From Basidiobolus heterosporus B8920 (lineage: Eukaryota; Basidiobolomycota; Basidiobolomycetes; Basidiobolales; Basidiobolaceae): DNA of 64,000 bases. This document shows positions 13,512 through 24,260 of the stretch, in pieces (the first letter of the stretch is position 1; each line of letters starts with the position of its first letter). The translations under genes and the position numbers were made by a program. Under the pieces are notes generated by a model. That model did not search any database. It was not told the DNA's origin and saw nothing but the letters and a program-made list of their open reading frames with translations. The stretch spans positions 1 through 64,000 of the forward strand of contig JNET01033001.1 in NCBI GenBank assembly GCA_000697455.1, given 5' to 3'.

Positions 13512-13850
13512 TTCAATAGCACTATAGTACGAGAAGCCTTGGATACACCCAAGCGGATTTTTTGTGGTGTTTGAAAGGAAATGAATGGATATTTAGTTTT
13601 GGATTGATACTACCATAATATGAATGAACCTTGAATTTTGTTTAGCGTATGATGATTATTTTGGTGGATAATCATGTTCCTGACTTGGCTATTAGATATA
13701 TTGTCTGGAACATGGTTAATTGTCAAGAATTTATTCACTATATGAATATCAAATATATAAAAATTCATGAATTTTGTTTGTTTACTTCGATTTAGAATGC
13801 TACATTAACAAAATCAACATGTCATTTTTAATGTTCTTTCTTGAATAACG
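13512..13850. promoter_or_regulatory. Divergent promoter region, CWF19 and GCP3
   Basis: A 339-base AT-rich gap separates two divergently read start codons, so both promoters should lie here. No specific element is claimed. Confidence 0.45.
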
Positions 13851-16800
13851 ATGGGTATGCAGGTTATACATTCTAAAGAAGATCTCATAGTAAATACCCT
13901 ACGAGATTTGGTCTCATTATACGTTCCTGAGGACCGTCGCGCTGCCAACTCTCGAACCTTTAGGCTATGTACTCGTCTGTTAGGAAGGTACATTTGACTA
14001 TCTCCTAAGTTCTTTTAACAAGCGCCTCGTAAACTAAGAAACATACTTATTGCCTTTCATTTGATGTTTATTCGAATAGTCGACTACCTGGGAATTCCCT
14101 GAACGACACTTATATAGCTGAGAAGATGCGGAGGAAGGGTTAGTTTACAGCTCGTATTCGGAAGTTATTTGTATTATCTACTCATCCTTTATGCAGTGGC
14201 TAATTTTGGAGACAATCAAAAGGCTCTGGAGTTGAATCGACTATTAAATCTGTTTGTATCACGGGTAGGATGAGTTATTAACACTTGATTTACCCCCTTC
14301 TCATCTAACTTACTATTTATTAGTCGGAAGTTTCTCGTAAAAGCGAGCTTTTGGGATTTCTGCATTTAGTTAGTGAGCAATCTGGACTAGAGGATCCACC
14401 AGTGTTTCAATCTGCGGTAGAGTATTTGCATAGTAATTCTACCTTGAAATGCTAGATTTGCCACTAACTGACGTTTTGATATATAGAGTATTCCCAGATC
14501 AATGTTACCGTTGAATAGCTCTTCAGTCACTGCACCTGAGGAATCATACATGTCTAGTAAGACCGTTCGACCAGCAAGTTCATTCGATAACTTGAGTCAA
14601 AGCTTGTCAAATGCCCTTCCTTCTGAGAGAACTGTTCCTGCACAGTCAAGGGGTAAGGTCACCCTATGCCCTCTTTAGATAGCAGTAGATTTATTTCTGT
14701 AACTTAAAATCTAGATCAGTCTCATATATCTGAGCCTCTACTACTTCGCGACATTATTTACGTTATGCAAGGGATTGATGGTAGTTATCTTAAATACGAC
14801 GCGGAACGAACATCATTTGAGATAGACGATAAGGTTCGAGAGATTCTTGTGAATGAACCTGGTAGAAGATTCTGATCAATAATATCATTTCAGGTATCAG
14901 TTCCTTACTCTTGGCGTAAGATTACGGAGAAAATATGCAAAATCGGGCTACTCTGCGTCGATGTTCAAAACTACATCAAAGAAAACGTAGACACATATGG
15001 CGGATTGGTCCAACAGGTAAAAGATATCGCTATGTATTTTCAGTCTAGAGTAACTTTAATGACTTTGCTTCAAAGAGTCTTTGCTCAGCCTTACAGAAAG
15101 AGCTCTCGGAATACTATAAACTAGTGGCAGTATTGGAGGCTCAATTGCCGAAATCCTCTGAAGACATTAACAATACCATCTCAACTAAGGGGCTGACTCT
15201 CCAACGCTTATATATGTGGACACGCCAACCGTATCTCAGATTGCAGCTAATGTGGATGCTGGTGAAATCATGTAAAGGTAGCCTAATGCTCTCAGGTGGG
15301 CTTGGATTCCTACAGTGGCCTAACGTCTTGAGCCCATGTAGGATTTATCGGAGGAGAGCTCGTTTCAAGAATCTTCTCATTTGGGGACCACGGAGATCCA
15401 TTCGTACAACAGTTCATTAATCAGATTCTTGACAATGTAAGTAGCTATATCCATCGCATTCTTTCGCAGCACAACTGACTCTTTGACTTAGGTTTCTCGG
15501 CCCTTCTTTCACATGCTTCACCGGTGGATTTATGAGGGTGAATTGGAAGATCCATATGGCGAGTTCTTTGTCGCTCAGTCAGATTTCACCGAACAAGATC
15601 TATGGCAAAGGAAGTACACCATGAGGTCCAACATGATCCCCGAATTCATAAGCAATGAGCTAGCCAACAAGGTTTGTGCTACCACGATAGCGATGTTTTT
15701 GCAGCATTTCACTGAGGCCTCTGCCTTAGATTTTCTCTATAGGCAAGTCCTTAAACTTCATCCGCCATAGCTGCCATGAAGAAGTTCTGCTAAACAACCA
15801 GGCTGAGGTAGACAGCACCGAAGGTTGGTATATCTCCAGGTTCTCCTCTTTCTCTCATCTTTGTCAGTAGATTGACTGCCAGTTAGACCTCAAATACAGT
15901 GACATGGCACTCATCGAATCGCGTATCGATCGTACTTATGATTTGATCAACAAAAAGATCCTCGAAGTGCTGTTCGACAAGTTCAAATTGGAGACCCAAC
16001 TTCTCGCCCTCAAACGCTATGTGTTCCTTTGTCAAGGGGACTTTGCCCATTATTTAATGGAGTCCATTATGTAAGTGTCTCTGCTGTTATTCCTCACTGA
16101 CTGGTGAATTAATCGCTAGCGCAGGCCCGAGCTGTCGAAACCTATTGCCTCTATCTACGCCCATAATCTATCATCGATACTCGAGGGAGCTATACGTGGC
16201 TCAAACGCTCAGTACGAGGACCAGGACATTCTCCACCGGTTGATTGGTGAGGTTTCCAAGGTAACGATACTCAATCAAGGCTTCGTCTTAGAAAATCGAT
16301 TACTAACGAGCGTTAGGATGACGGCGAAGCAGAGGAAGACGGATGGAATAGCTTCAATCTAACTTACTACGTCGACTCTCCCGTTAGCACCGTTCTTACT
16401 AAACAAGCAATGGAGCAGTATTCCAAGATCTTCAAATTTTTATGGTCGCTCAAACGAGTGGAATACACACTTAATGTAGGCTGGCGTCGCCAAATTACCT
16501 CTACCCACACTCACAGAAAGAAATCTGGTAAGTCTTGTGGACATTTGAATGCTATGATATGGACACCAATAATACTAACAATAATCTCAGAGATCCGTAC
16601 AGAGTTCCAACAGAGCTATCTGATATGCGAAGAGATGATTCATTTTATTTACCAATTCCAATGCTACGTACTCTTTGAAGTTTTGGAATGCTCTTGGGAT
16701 GACCTGCAGCAGTTTGTCCAAAGAAAATCCGGCGATCTCGATTCTGTAATCAACGCTCATTATGCTTATTTAAACCGGATCATGAACCGACTTTTCCTAG

Positions 16801-17338
16801 AAGCCTCTCAGGTATGATCTCTGTGTAGCGTGGTCTTGCATGAAAGCCTAACAGTCTCTTAATTTCCACGCTGCCACTAGTCTGCCACATTGAAGCTACT
16901 CAACCAAATCTTTGATACGATTATTCGATTCCGTCATATCCAGGCATGTATTCGTGCGTATTCACGTTCTACGGCTCAAACTAACAACACCATATATAAC
17001 AGGATAAACTATACAGATATATACAAACCACTGTTGAGCCAGGAAAGTCAACCATGAACCTCTCTGAGGACGATTCTGACTTGGAACTGGAAGATGAAGA
17101 GTTGACTCCCATCCGTGCTGAATTATTTGAGATTTCGCACATTTTCAAAGTAAGACTTAATCGCTAGACTACACAACTATCTTGCCTATTGATTGAATCA
17201 TTATCATTTATTACCTAGGAGCAAATCTCTTCCCTGATTGAGAATCTGTCTAATCGACATGACGAATTCTTGAAGTCATTGAGATTAAGATTAGATTTCA
17301 ACGAATTCTATCATAAAGATATGGTGAAACCCTACTAA
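13851..17338 (+). CDS. ALP6: Gamma-tubulin complex component 3 (Spc98/Alp6/GCP3)
   Basis: A core subunit of the gamma-tubulin small complex that nucleates microtubules at spindle pole bodies. The gene is broken into about fifteen short exons, so only blocks are visible in any one frame. Joined blocks follow human TUBGCP3 in order: LRDIIYVMQGIDG, LQKELSEYYKLVAVLEAQL, HGDPFVQQFI, FFHMLHRWIYEGELEDPYGE, TMRSNMIPEFIS, FNFIRHSC-like text, CQGDFAHYLME, VDSPVSTVLTKQAMEQYSKI, the FKFLWSLKRVEY block, FEVLECSWDDLQQFVQ, and the final LRLRLDFNEFYHKD. The start is the ATG at 13851; an upstream ATG at 13819 stops at once. GCP3 fits clearly better than GCP2 (RWIYEGELED, FEVLECSWD). Exact exon borders were not all resolved. 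Confidence 0.9.
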
Positions 17339-17752
17339 AGGAGGACTTTTTATTTTCAACCCCTTGATCACTGCTCGTATCCGTATTTCTGGAACAGTTA
17401 TTTCCTCTTCTCTCCCTTAGACCAGGTTTGATGCTTGTAAACTTCTAGCCGATAATAAACCATATCTGGCAGTGGTAGACTCTTGAGTAAATTCCTGATT
17501 TGACCAAAACAGCTTTCGCATTAAAATCCATGTTGGTTTACACTTGCTAAGCCACATTCATTGAGATCAATTTAACTGATCCATCCATATGCCTATCTAT
17601 ATGGCCGCCTAATATATACATTTAATGATTATATCACCCCACCAAAATTGAACAGAGCAGTCATTGACGTGTTCCTAGCATCCTCCTGATATTTCCCTAA
17701 AATCTGAACAAGCTATCTGACCTCAATCCTTACTACACCAGCAACCTGAATA
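17339..17752. other. Intergenic region, GCP3 to eIF3b
   Basis: About 410 bases holding the 3' flank of GCP3 and the promoter and 5' leader of the eIF3b gene. Nothing else is recognisable. Confidence 0.45.
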
Positions 17753-20189
17753 ATGCCACCACAAGTCCTTGACCCTCGAAATCTCCCCGAGTCAGAAGAG
17801 GACCTGGACTTTTCTGATATTGAGGCTAAATACTCTATAGACGAAACGGATGGCTTTGAAAACATTCTTGTCGTGGACAACATACCTATTGTTGATGAAA
17901 CCAAAGAAGACAAACTTTTGAAAGTCATTGGAAAGATTTTCAAGTCTGTGGGAGTCAACCTGAGAGAAGGCTCCATCTTCATGCCACAGGAAACTGACCC
18001 AAAGTCTGGCAAGAAGAAGTCAAAAGGGTACGAACATTCAAATAGATCCATATGCTCTCTTCGATTTTATGACTAACCTACGAAAAGTTTCCTATTTGTT
18101 GAGATGGAGGATGCAGAAAAGACATCGTTGGCTATTAAGAATTTGAATAACTATTCTATGGATAAAACTCACATCCTATCAGTAAACAAATTCACGGATA
18201 TTGAGAAATACGCTACGCTGGATGAAGAATATAAGGAGCCGGAAATTGAGCCTTTCAATGATAAAGTGAGCAATTGTTTTACCATCGTTTGCTATGTAAA
18301 CGGTATTTATTGATATTTACTTGTCTATCAGGAACACCTCCGTTCTTGGCTGGCCGACCCTCAAGCACGTGACCAATGGGTTATGTACAGGGGTGAGGAA
18401 GTTAGCATCTATTGGAACAAAAAAACAGAAGCACCAGAGCATGTGCACAGTAGGCCAGTAAGTTACTACCTTGTACAGTCATGTTTGTCCCGTTGCTTAC
18501 TAAAGATCTGGTTGTTCTATTGTGTAGAATTGGACTGAAACATATGTGCAATGGTCCCCCTTAGGCTCGTATCTTGTGACCTTTCATCGACAAGGAATTG
18601 CACTTTGGGGTGGTGAAAGCTGGAGCAAAATCGTGCGCTTTGTACATCCTGGTGTCAAGTTGATTGACTTTTCACCCCAAGAAAACTATCTAGTGACTTG
18701 GAGTAATGAGCCAATCACTCTGAATGCTTCAGTAAGCAACGCCTCACTTCCCTTTGGACCTGAAGACGAAGGAAATCAAGTACTAGTGTGGGATGTCAAG
18801 ACAGGCGCACTTCTTCGTTCTTTTCCTAATATCTCTTCAAGTGGGGATAAAACTGGACCCACAAAAATCAACTGGCCAATGTTTAAGTGGCCTTCCACCG
18901 AGAAATATTTTGCCAGAGTGACTCCAGGTCAAATGATTTCTGTCTATGAAGTGCCCACTATGGGTTTGGTTGATAAAAAAAGCATAAAGATTGATGGGGT
19001 CATGGACTTTGAGTGGGCACCGACCAGACGCGAAAAAGCGAACAGTCAAAAACAGTCGAACGATATTCTCGCATACTGGACACCGGAGGTTGGAAACCAG
19101 CCAGCCAGAGTTACTCTATTGAGCTTTCCCAGTAGGACAATCATTCGAACCAAGAATCTGTTCAATGTCAGCGGATGTAAGCTTCACTGGCATCCCCATG
19201 GAAACTACTTGTGTGTCAAGGCTGACCGACATACCAAGACGAAGAAATCTGCTTTTACCAATCTGGAAATTTTCCGAGTTGTTGACAAAGACATTCCAGT
19301 CGATGTCGTTGAGGTGCCCGATTCGGTCATTGCATTTGCATGGGAACCAGCAAGCGAGCCAAGATTCGGTATTATCTCTACTGCCGATACCAGTACGACT
19401 GCAGCTGGCCAATCTGGCACCGGAACTACTGCCAATACGCCTAGAACTAGCGTTGGCTTTTACAAATTGGAGAAAGGCAAAGGTAAACTTGCCACAACCG
19501 AATTTAAACTTATCAAGACACTCGAGCGCAAGACCTCGAACGCGTTGGTATGGTCACCACGTGGACGCAACCTTGTTTTGGCTACGCTTCGCACACAAAC
19601 CACTTGGGATCTGGAGTTTTACGATATGGATTTTGAGCCGGTAGAAAGCAAAAAAGAGCAGGTAGGAAATACCAACGACCCAGCAGCATACATCAACTTG
19701 CTCTCTACCCAAGAGCATTACGGGATAACCGACATTGAATGGGATCCAACCGGCAGATTTGTCTTGACCAGCGCTAGTATGTGGAGACACACCATGGAGA
19801 ACGGATTCGTTCTCTGGGATTTCAAGGGTAACATGTTGTTTAAAAAGGTTCTTGATAAATTCAAACAAATCTTGTGGAGACCTAGACCCAAATCTCTTCT
19901 CAATGCTGAGCAAAAAAAGAAAATACGCAAGAACCTGAAGGACTACTCGCGTGAATTCGATCAGGAGGATCTCTCGTCACAGAATGCAGTTTCGGCTGCG
20001 GTCATTGCCCAGCGTCGTAAACTCAATGAGGAGTGGTACTCTTGGAGAAGACGCATCGAGGCGGAGATTGCCGAGGAAAGAACCAAGTCTGGCAAAGCCT
20101 TGGCAAATGTTGATACCAAGAATTATGAAACCATTGAGGAATGGATCGAAGAGGTTATTGAAGAGACTGAAGAAGTCATGGACGAATAA
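17753..20189 (+). CDS. PRT1: Translation initiation factor eIF3 subunit b (Prt1)
   Basis: Predicted 746 residues (yeast Prt1 is 763). Four exons: 17753-18027, 18088-18265, 18332-18457 and 18528-20189. An N-terminal RRM runs from about residue 38 (NILVVDNIP) to about 128, split by the first intron. It is followed by HLRSWLADPQARDQWV, the WTETYVQWSPLGSYL WD-type propeller repeats, and the conserved C-terminal block WRPRPKSLLNAEQKKKIRKN and the EEWYSWRRRIEAE helix. eIF3b scaffolds eIF3, binding eIF3a, eIF3g/i and eIF3j on the 40S subunit. The acidic C-terminus (EEWIEEVIEETEEVMDE) is typical. Confidence 0.97.
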
Positions 20190-20268
20190 ATAATTTATTT
20201 TAATCAATAAAGTCAAAGTCTGATTTATTATAATTGGAGATATTCTTCAAATCTGACCAGTCACTCAT

Positions 20269-20943
20269 TCAGAGCTTCGCTTTGATGGCACTCAATGTCA
20301 AGTCACATCTCTCTCGCACTTCTTTATTATTTAGGGGATCCATATCCTGCAAAGCCTCCATAACATAAGGAAGTTGGTCGCATCCCCAGAATACCTCACC
20401 ATCAACAACCATGGTAGGTACACCAAATACTCCTAGCTTCAGTGCCTCTTGTACGTTGTTCTCCAGTTCTTGCTTTGCTTCCTTCTCGTTGATTTCAGAG
20501 CTATCAATCCCCTTTTCTTTCAGAAACGAATTCAACTGCTCCTTCTGAGAAATATCCACAAAACTCGCGTTAGGATTCCAAATCGTATCAAATAAGGCCC
20601 CAACCAATTCATCTTGTCTATCGCCAGCTGCCGAAGACACCGAAGCTCTTAGGGCATAAACCGAGTTGAACGGATGCTTTGGAGGAAATTTGAAGGGAAT
20701 ACTGTTCATCGAAGAGTGTCTATATGAATCTTTTACAATCCATCTTCTCTTTGCCTCATTTTCAACTGGTGAAGATTGTTTCCAGTGCTGGAGCAAGTTG
20801 AGTAGAAATACGGGTTTGAATTCGATCCTATGTTTACTGCCACGTAGAAGATTTTGAAGGTTTTTATGGGCTAGATAAGAATAAGGAGAAACATAGTCAT
20901 AGTAGAGCTGAATGACTTTTCCTGTAGAACCTTTGGAACTCAT
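20269..20943 (-). CDS. DsbA-family kappa GST / 2-hydroxychromene-2-carboxylate isomerase-like protein
   Basis: A single exon of 224 residues with a thioredoxin-like DsbA fold. The N-terminal YDYVSPYSYLA motif places the expected active-site serine at about residue 19, as in kappa-class glutathione transferases and HCCA isomerases. The C-terminal half has the family block GVFGVPTMVVDGEVFWGCDQL with its cis-proline. The fold predicts glutathione binding and a role in detoxification or aromatic degradation, possibly mitochondrial or peroxisomal. The true substrate cannot be told. No neighbouring gene suggests an aromatic pathway. Confidence 0.9.
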   Translation of the reverse strand: MSSKGSTGKVIQLYYDYVSPYSYLAHKNLQNLLRGSKHRIEFKPVFLLNLLQHWKQSSPVENEAKRRWIVKDSYRHSSMNSIPFKFPPKHPFNSVYALRASVSSAAGDRQDELVGALFDTIWNPNASFVDISQKEQLNSFLKEKGIDSSEINEKEAKQELENNVQEALKLGVFGVPTMVVDGEVFWGCDQLPYVMEALQDMDPLNNKEVRERCDLTLSAIKAKL

Positions 20944-21252
20944 CGTAAACTTGGTAAAGGTTGGTCTTGCTGTAGAGGGGTATGTTTAAAAGTATATTTT
21001 CTTTTTCTCATTCTCCCTGTGGGAAGGTATCAAATGCATTTTGTATAACCTTACACAAACTTAGGTGAGCTACACGTGCACTAAGCCACTCGTCTGCAAA
21101 TCAGGAATATTCATAATAGCTTACTCTGGCGTCAAATACTACAGATTAAGTTATTTGCCAATAAAGAAACGCATGATTTTCAATTAAATATCGTGATATT
21201 ATAAATTCATAGTTCCCAAATTTTATTATTCAGTACAGACAAACCTAAACTT
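20944..21252. promoter_or_regulatory. Divergent promoter region, GST-like gene and Nudix gene
   Basis: About 309 bases between two divergent start codons. It should contain both promoters; no defined element is recognised. Confidence 0.4.
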
Positions 21253-21975
21253 ATGAAGCACGAAGCAACCGCACGCACTGGCAGAGCGAGACAGATCTAC
21301 GATAAGAGTGGCGCTAGAGTTGTTCGTATACTTCCCAAAGTAATTCGTCAAACTTCTCTTAATAATCCTGATTTCACCAACTACAACTAGGTGGTTGGCT
21401 GCGTCCCAATCGATGAAAACACTAAGCGAATTCTGTTAGTCTCGAGTCGTAAACATCCAGATCGTTGGATCTTGGTACAGTCGCTCCTCATTTATACAGC
21501 TGGTTATGAATCACTAAAAGTAAATGTTCCTTCTATAGCCTAAAGGTGGTTGGGAATCTGACGAAGACCAGGAAACTTCGGCAATGCGAGAGTGTTGGGA
21601 AGAAGGTAAATCTGGTATATCTCCTTTGACTTGACCATATCTTATTTAGCTGGTTATTTTTTAGCTGGAGTGAAGGGCTCTATAAAAGGCGCATTGGGCG
21701 ATTGGGAAGAACCTCAAAAGAAAAGCTCTTGCCACTTCTTCTTTTTCGAACTACATGTTCAATCCTTGGAAGATATTTGGCCTGAAAGCCACGAACGTCG
21801 TAGAAAATGGGTTAGAATATTATATTGGAAATACAGCGTGAGATGGAACAATACTAAACCTTTCCTGTTTCAGGTCACATATGAAGAAGCTTTGGCTCTT
21901 GTGCCTCGTCAATGTATGAAAAGTGCATTAACACGGTGCTCTATAGCAACACCCCTTGATGAGAATCTAGAGTGA
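21253..21975 (+). CDS. APS1: Diphosphoinositol polyphosphate phosphohydrolase (Nudix, Aps1-like)
   Basis: Predicted 166 residues from five exons: 21253-21339, 21391-21474, 21539-21605, 21650-21810 and 21874-21975. The Nudix box GGWESDEDQETSAMRECWEE followed by AG fits GX5EX7REUXEEXGU and spans the third intron. The N-terminal RTGRARQIYDKSGARVV and the PKGGWE entry are typical of the DIPP/Aps1 family. That family hydrolyses inositol pyrophosphates and dinucleoside polyphosphates. The protein is short, as expected for Aps1. Confidence 0.9.
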
Positions 21976-22295
21976 ATACAATAAAATTCCCAACTTGCTT
22001 CAGAGATTAGGCTAGACTTTCAGTTCTTTGAATAATCGACCATGTAACTAGGCCTCGATATTTTCAATCCACAATCACCATAATAATCACCATAAAAATC
22101 CATATACGTTTTGACAGTAACAAAATAAGGGATTTAATTCTAAAAGGAATTCATCAAAATATTTGTGAAATAATTTTTTTGTCCGCTTTTAAGTAATTTC
22201 TCGGTAACCTAGCTCCTACTAAGCTTGTAGTAATTTGATTTCCAGTTACTGAGCAAAGGTTCACACCACCATACAAACACTTCAACATTGAAGCC
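21976..22295. other. Intergenic region, Nudix gene to deoxyhypusine synthase
   Basis: About 320 AT-rich bases. It should contain the terminator region of the Nudix gene and the promoter of DYS1. Nothing more is seen. Confidence 0.4.
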
Positions 22296-23770
22296 ATGAC
22301 TACTGGAACTAATTCATCCACTAATGCCTGTGAGCTACCTGATGTTGCTGCCCAAGCTGTGCTTGTAAAGTCTGCTCAGATGCCTGAGGATGCCATGACC
22401 ACCCAGGGTTACGACTTTAACGAGGGTTTGGACTATTCTAAACTTCTCGACTCATACTTGAGAACAGGATTCCAAGCTACTAGTGTTGGTCAGGCTATTG
22501 ATGCGATTAACCAGATGGTACCTTCAAGTTCTTTAGCTGTTTGAAAATTCCTGCTAACTTTAATTGAACAGAGACGCTGGCGACTATCAGACGATCCTAT
22601 TGCAGAAGACGAACTCGATGAATTCAAGGATCCTAAAGTACGTGCGAATACCCGCTGCAAGATTTTCCTTGGCTACACCTCTAATTTAATCTCTTCGGGA
22701 TTACGCGAAACTCTCCGCTTCTTAGCCCAACACAAGATGGTGAATTATCGTTTATAACAAGTTGAAGAAATTTTGGATTTATTGAATAGGTGTTAACCGA
22801 TGATTGTGTTGTCAAGGTGGACGTTATCGTATCAACTGCTGGTGGAATTGAAGAAGATTTCATCAAATGTCTAGGATCCACTTATCTTGGGGCGTTTAGT
22901 ACACCTGGAAAGAGCCTACGTGAGCAAGGCTTGAATCGTATCGGAAATCTGGTAGTGCCCAACGATAATTACTGCAAATTCGAGGATTGGTTAATGCCCA
23001 TCTTGGATAAGATGCTAGAGGAGCAAAAAGAGCAGGTACAATTTCTATTCCACTCGAAAGTGGGAAATGCTTGTTATTTGTTGACTCCGATTTTCCACGT
23101 GATTGTTGTTAGGGTATTGTATGGACTCCTTCCAAGATTATTCACCGTCTCGGTAAAGAAATCAACAACCCTGAGTCTGTGTATTATTGGGCTTATAAGG
23201 TACTTGGCTTTCATCCTCATTACTTGGGTATTTTCCCGTGTACTCATTGAGAACCGATCTAGAACGATATTCCCGTTTATTGTCCCGCTCTTACCGATGG
23301 GTCTCTTGGTGACATGATTTACTTCCACTCCTATCGCAACCCTGGTCTTATCGTTGATATTGCTGGTGATATTCGATCCATCAACAGCCAAGCCGTTTTC
23401 GCCAAGAAAACTGGCGCCATTATTCTCGGTGGAGGCTTAGTGAAGCATCACATTTGTAATGCTAATCTGATGGTACAGAGTTCTCTTACTGTCAACAGTC
23501 CAGCCAAATAAGTCATTAATGAACTTCTTTATACATCTGATCTAGCGTAATGGTGCTGACTACGCAGTCTTTATCAACACCGGCCAAGAGTTCGATGGTA
23601 GTGACGCTGGCGCTCGCCCAGATGAGGCAATATCCTGGGGTAAAATCAGAATCAATGCTAGCCCCGTTAAAGTCTATTGTGATGCCACTGTGGCCTTCCC
23701 ATTGATTGTAGCCCAGACCTTTGCCAAAGGTTATCATGCGGGAGAGTACACCGAAAAGCGCGACGACTAA
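22296..23770 (+). CDS. DYS1: Deoxyhypusine synthase
   Basis: Catalyses NAD-dependent transfer of the aminobutyl group of spermidine to eIF5A, the first step of hypusine formation. Joined exons give about 370 residues with the family blocks in order: [47 protein letters not shown]-type [58 protein letters not shown] and [17 protein letters not shown]. The active-site region [13 protein letters not shown] carries the catalytic lysine (human Lys329 equivalent). Short introns interrupt after INQM, after HKM, after EEQKEQ, within YYWAYK/NDIP, and after ANLM. The start ATG is at 22296 and the stop at 23768-23770. Confidence 0.96.
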
Positions 23771-24260
23771 GACTTAACGTCAGGGTGCAGGTACAAGTGC
23801 TATCTTGACCACTATATGATAGAGTTCTCATGATGAGCGATGTACCGTGAAGGGTCGTGTGCCTTTAATTTTGTGCGATTTTGTAGTTTTGTTAGTATCC
23901 AATAAATATATGTTGATTACTAGTGTATACGTGGTTATGTACATGCTTAATCGATACTTAATCAGTAAATCATGTTTATCCGTCTATTTACTTGACATTG
24001 AAAATGTTTCTAGATCAATTGCTCGGGGTTCGAGATGGTCTTGAGCACTGGAACCAAGCAGCAGGAACACTATTTACTTGGTGAATATCCCTGATAAATC
24101 GAAATCCAGGCTATTAATTCCATTAATTTCACTCCGAACACTGCTTAATTGAACGTACACCCTTCAGTGAACCTTTTTGAAATTCTACAGTACTTAAGCC
24201 GTTCCTAAGTCTTTCCTTCCACATCGCCAGTTCACCAGTGTATTAGGAGTTGTAAAGAAT
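23771..24260. other. Intergenic region, DYS1 to SLA1
   Basis: About 490 bases with the DYS1 3' flank and the SLA1 promoter. A small open frame at 23847-24044 has no recognisable product. Confidence 0.4.

Noticed and set aside
23847-24044. Open frame in the DYS1-SLA1 gap
   Set aside because: Short and hydrophobic by composition, with no similarity and no splice partners.
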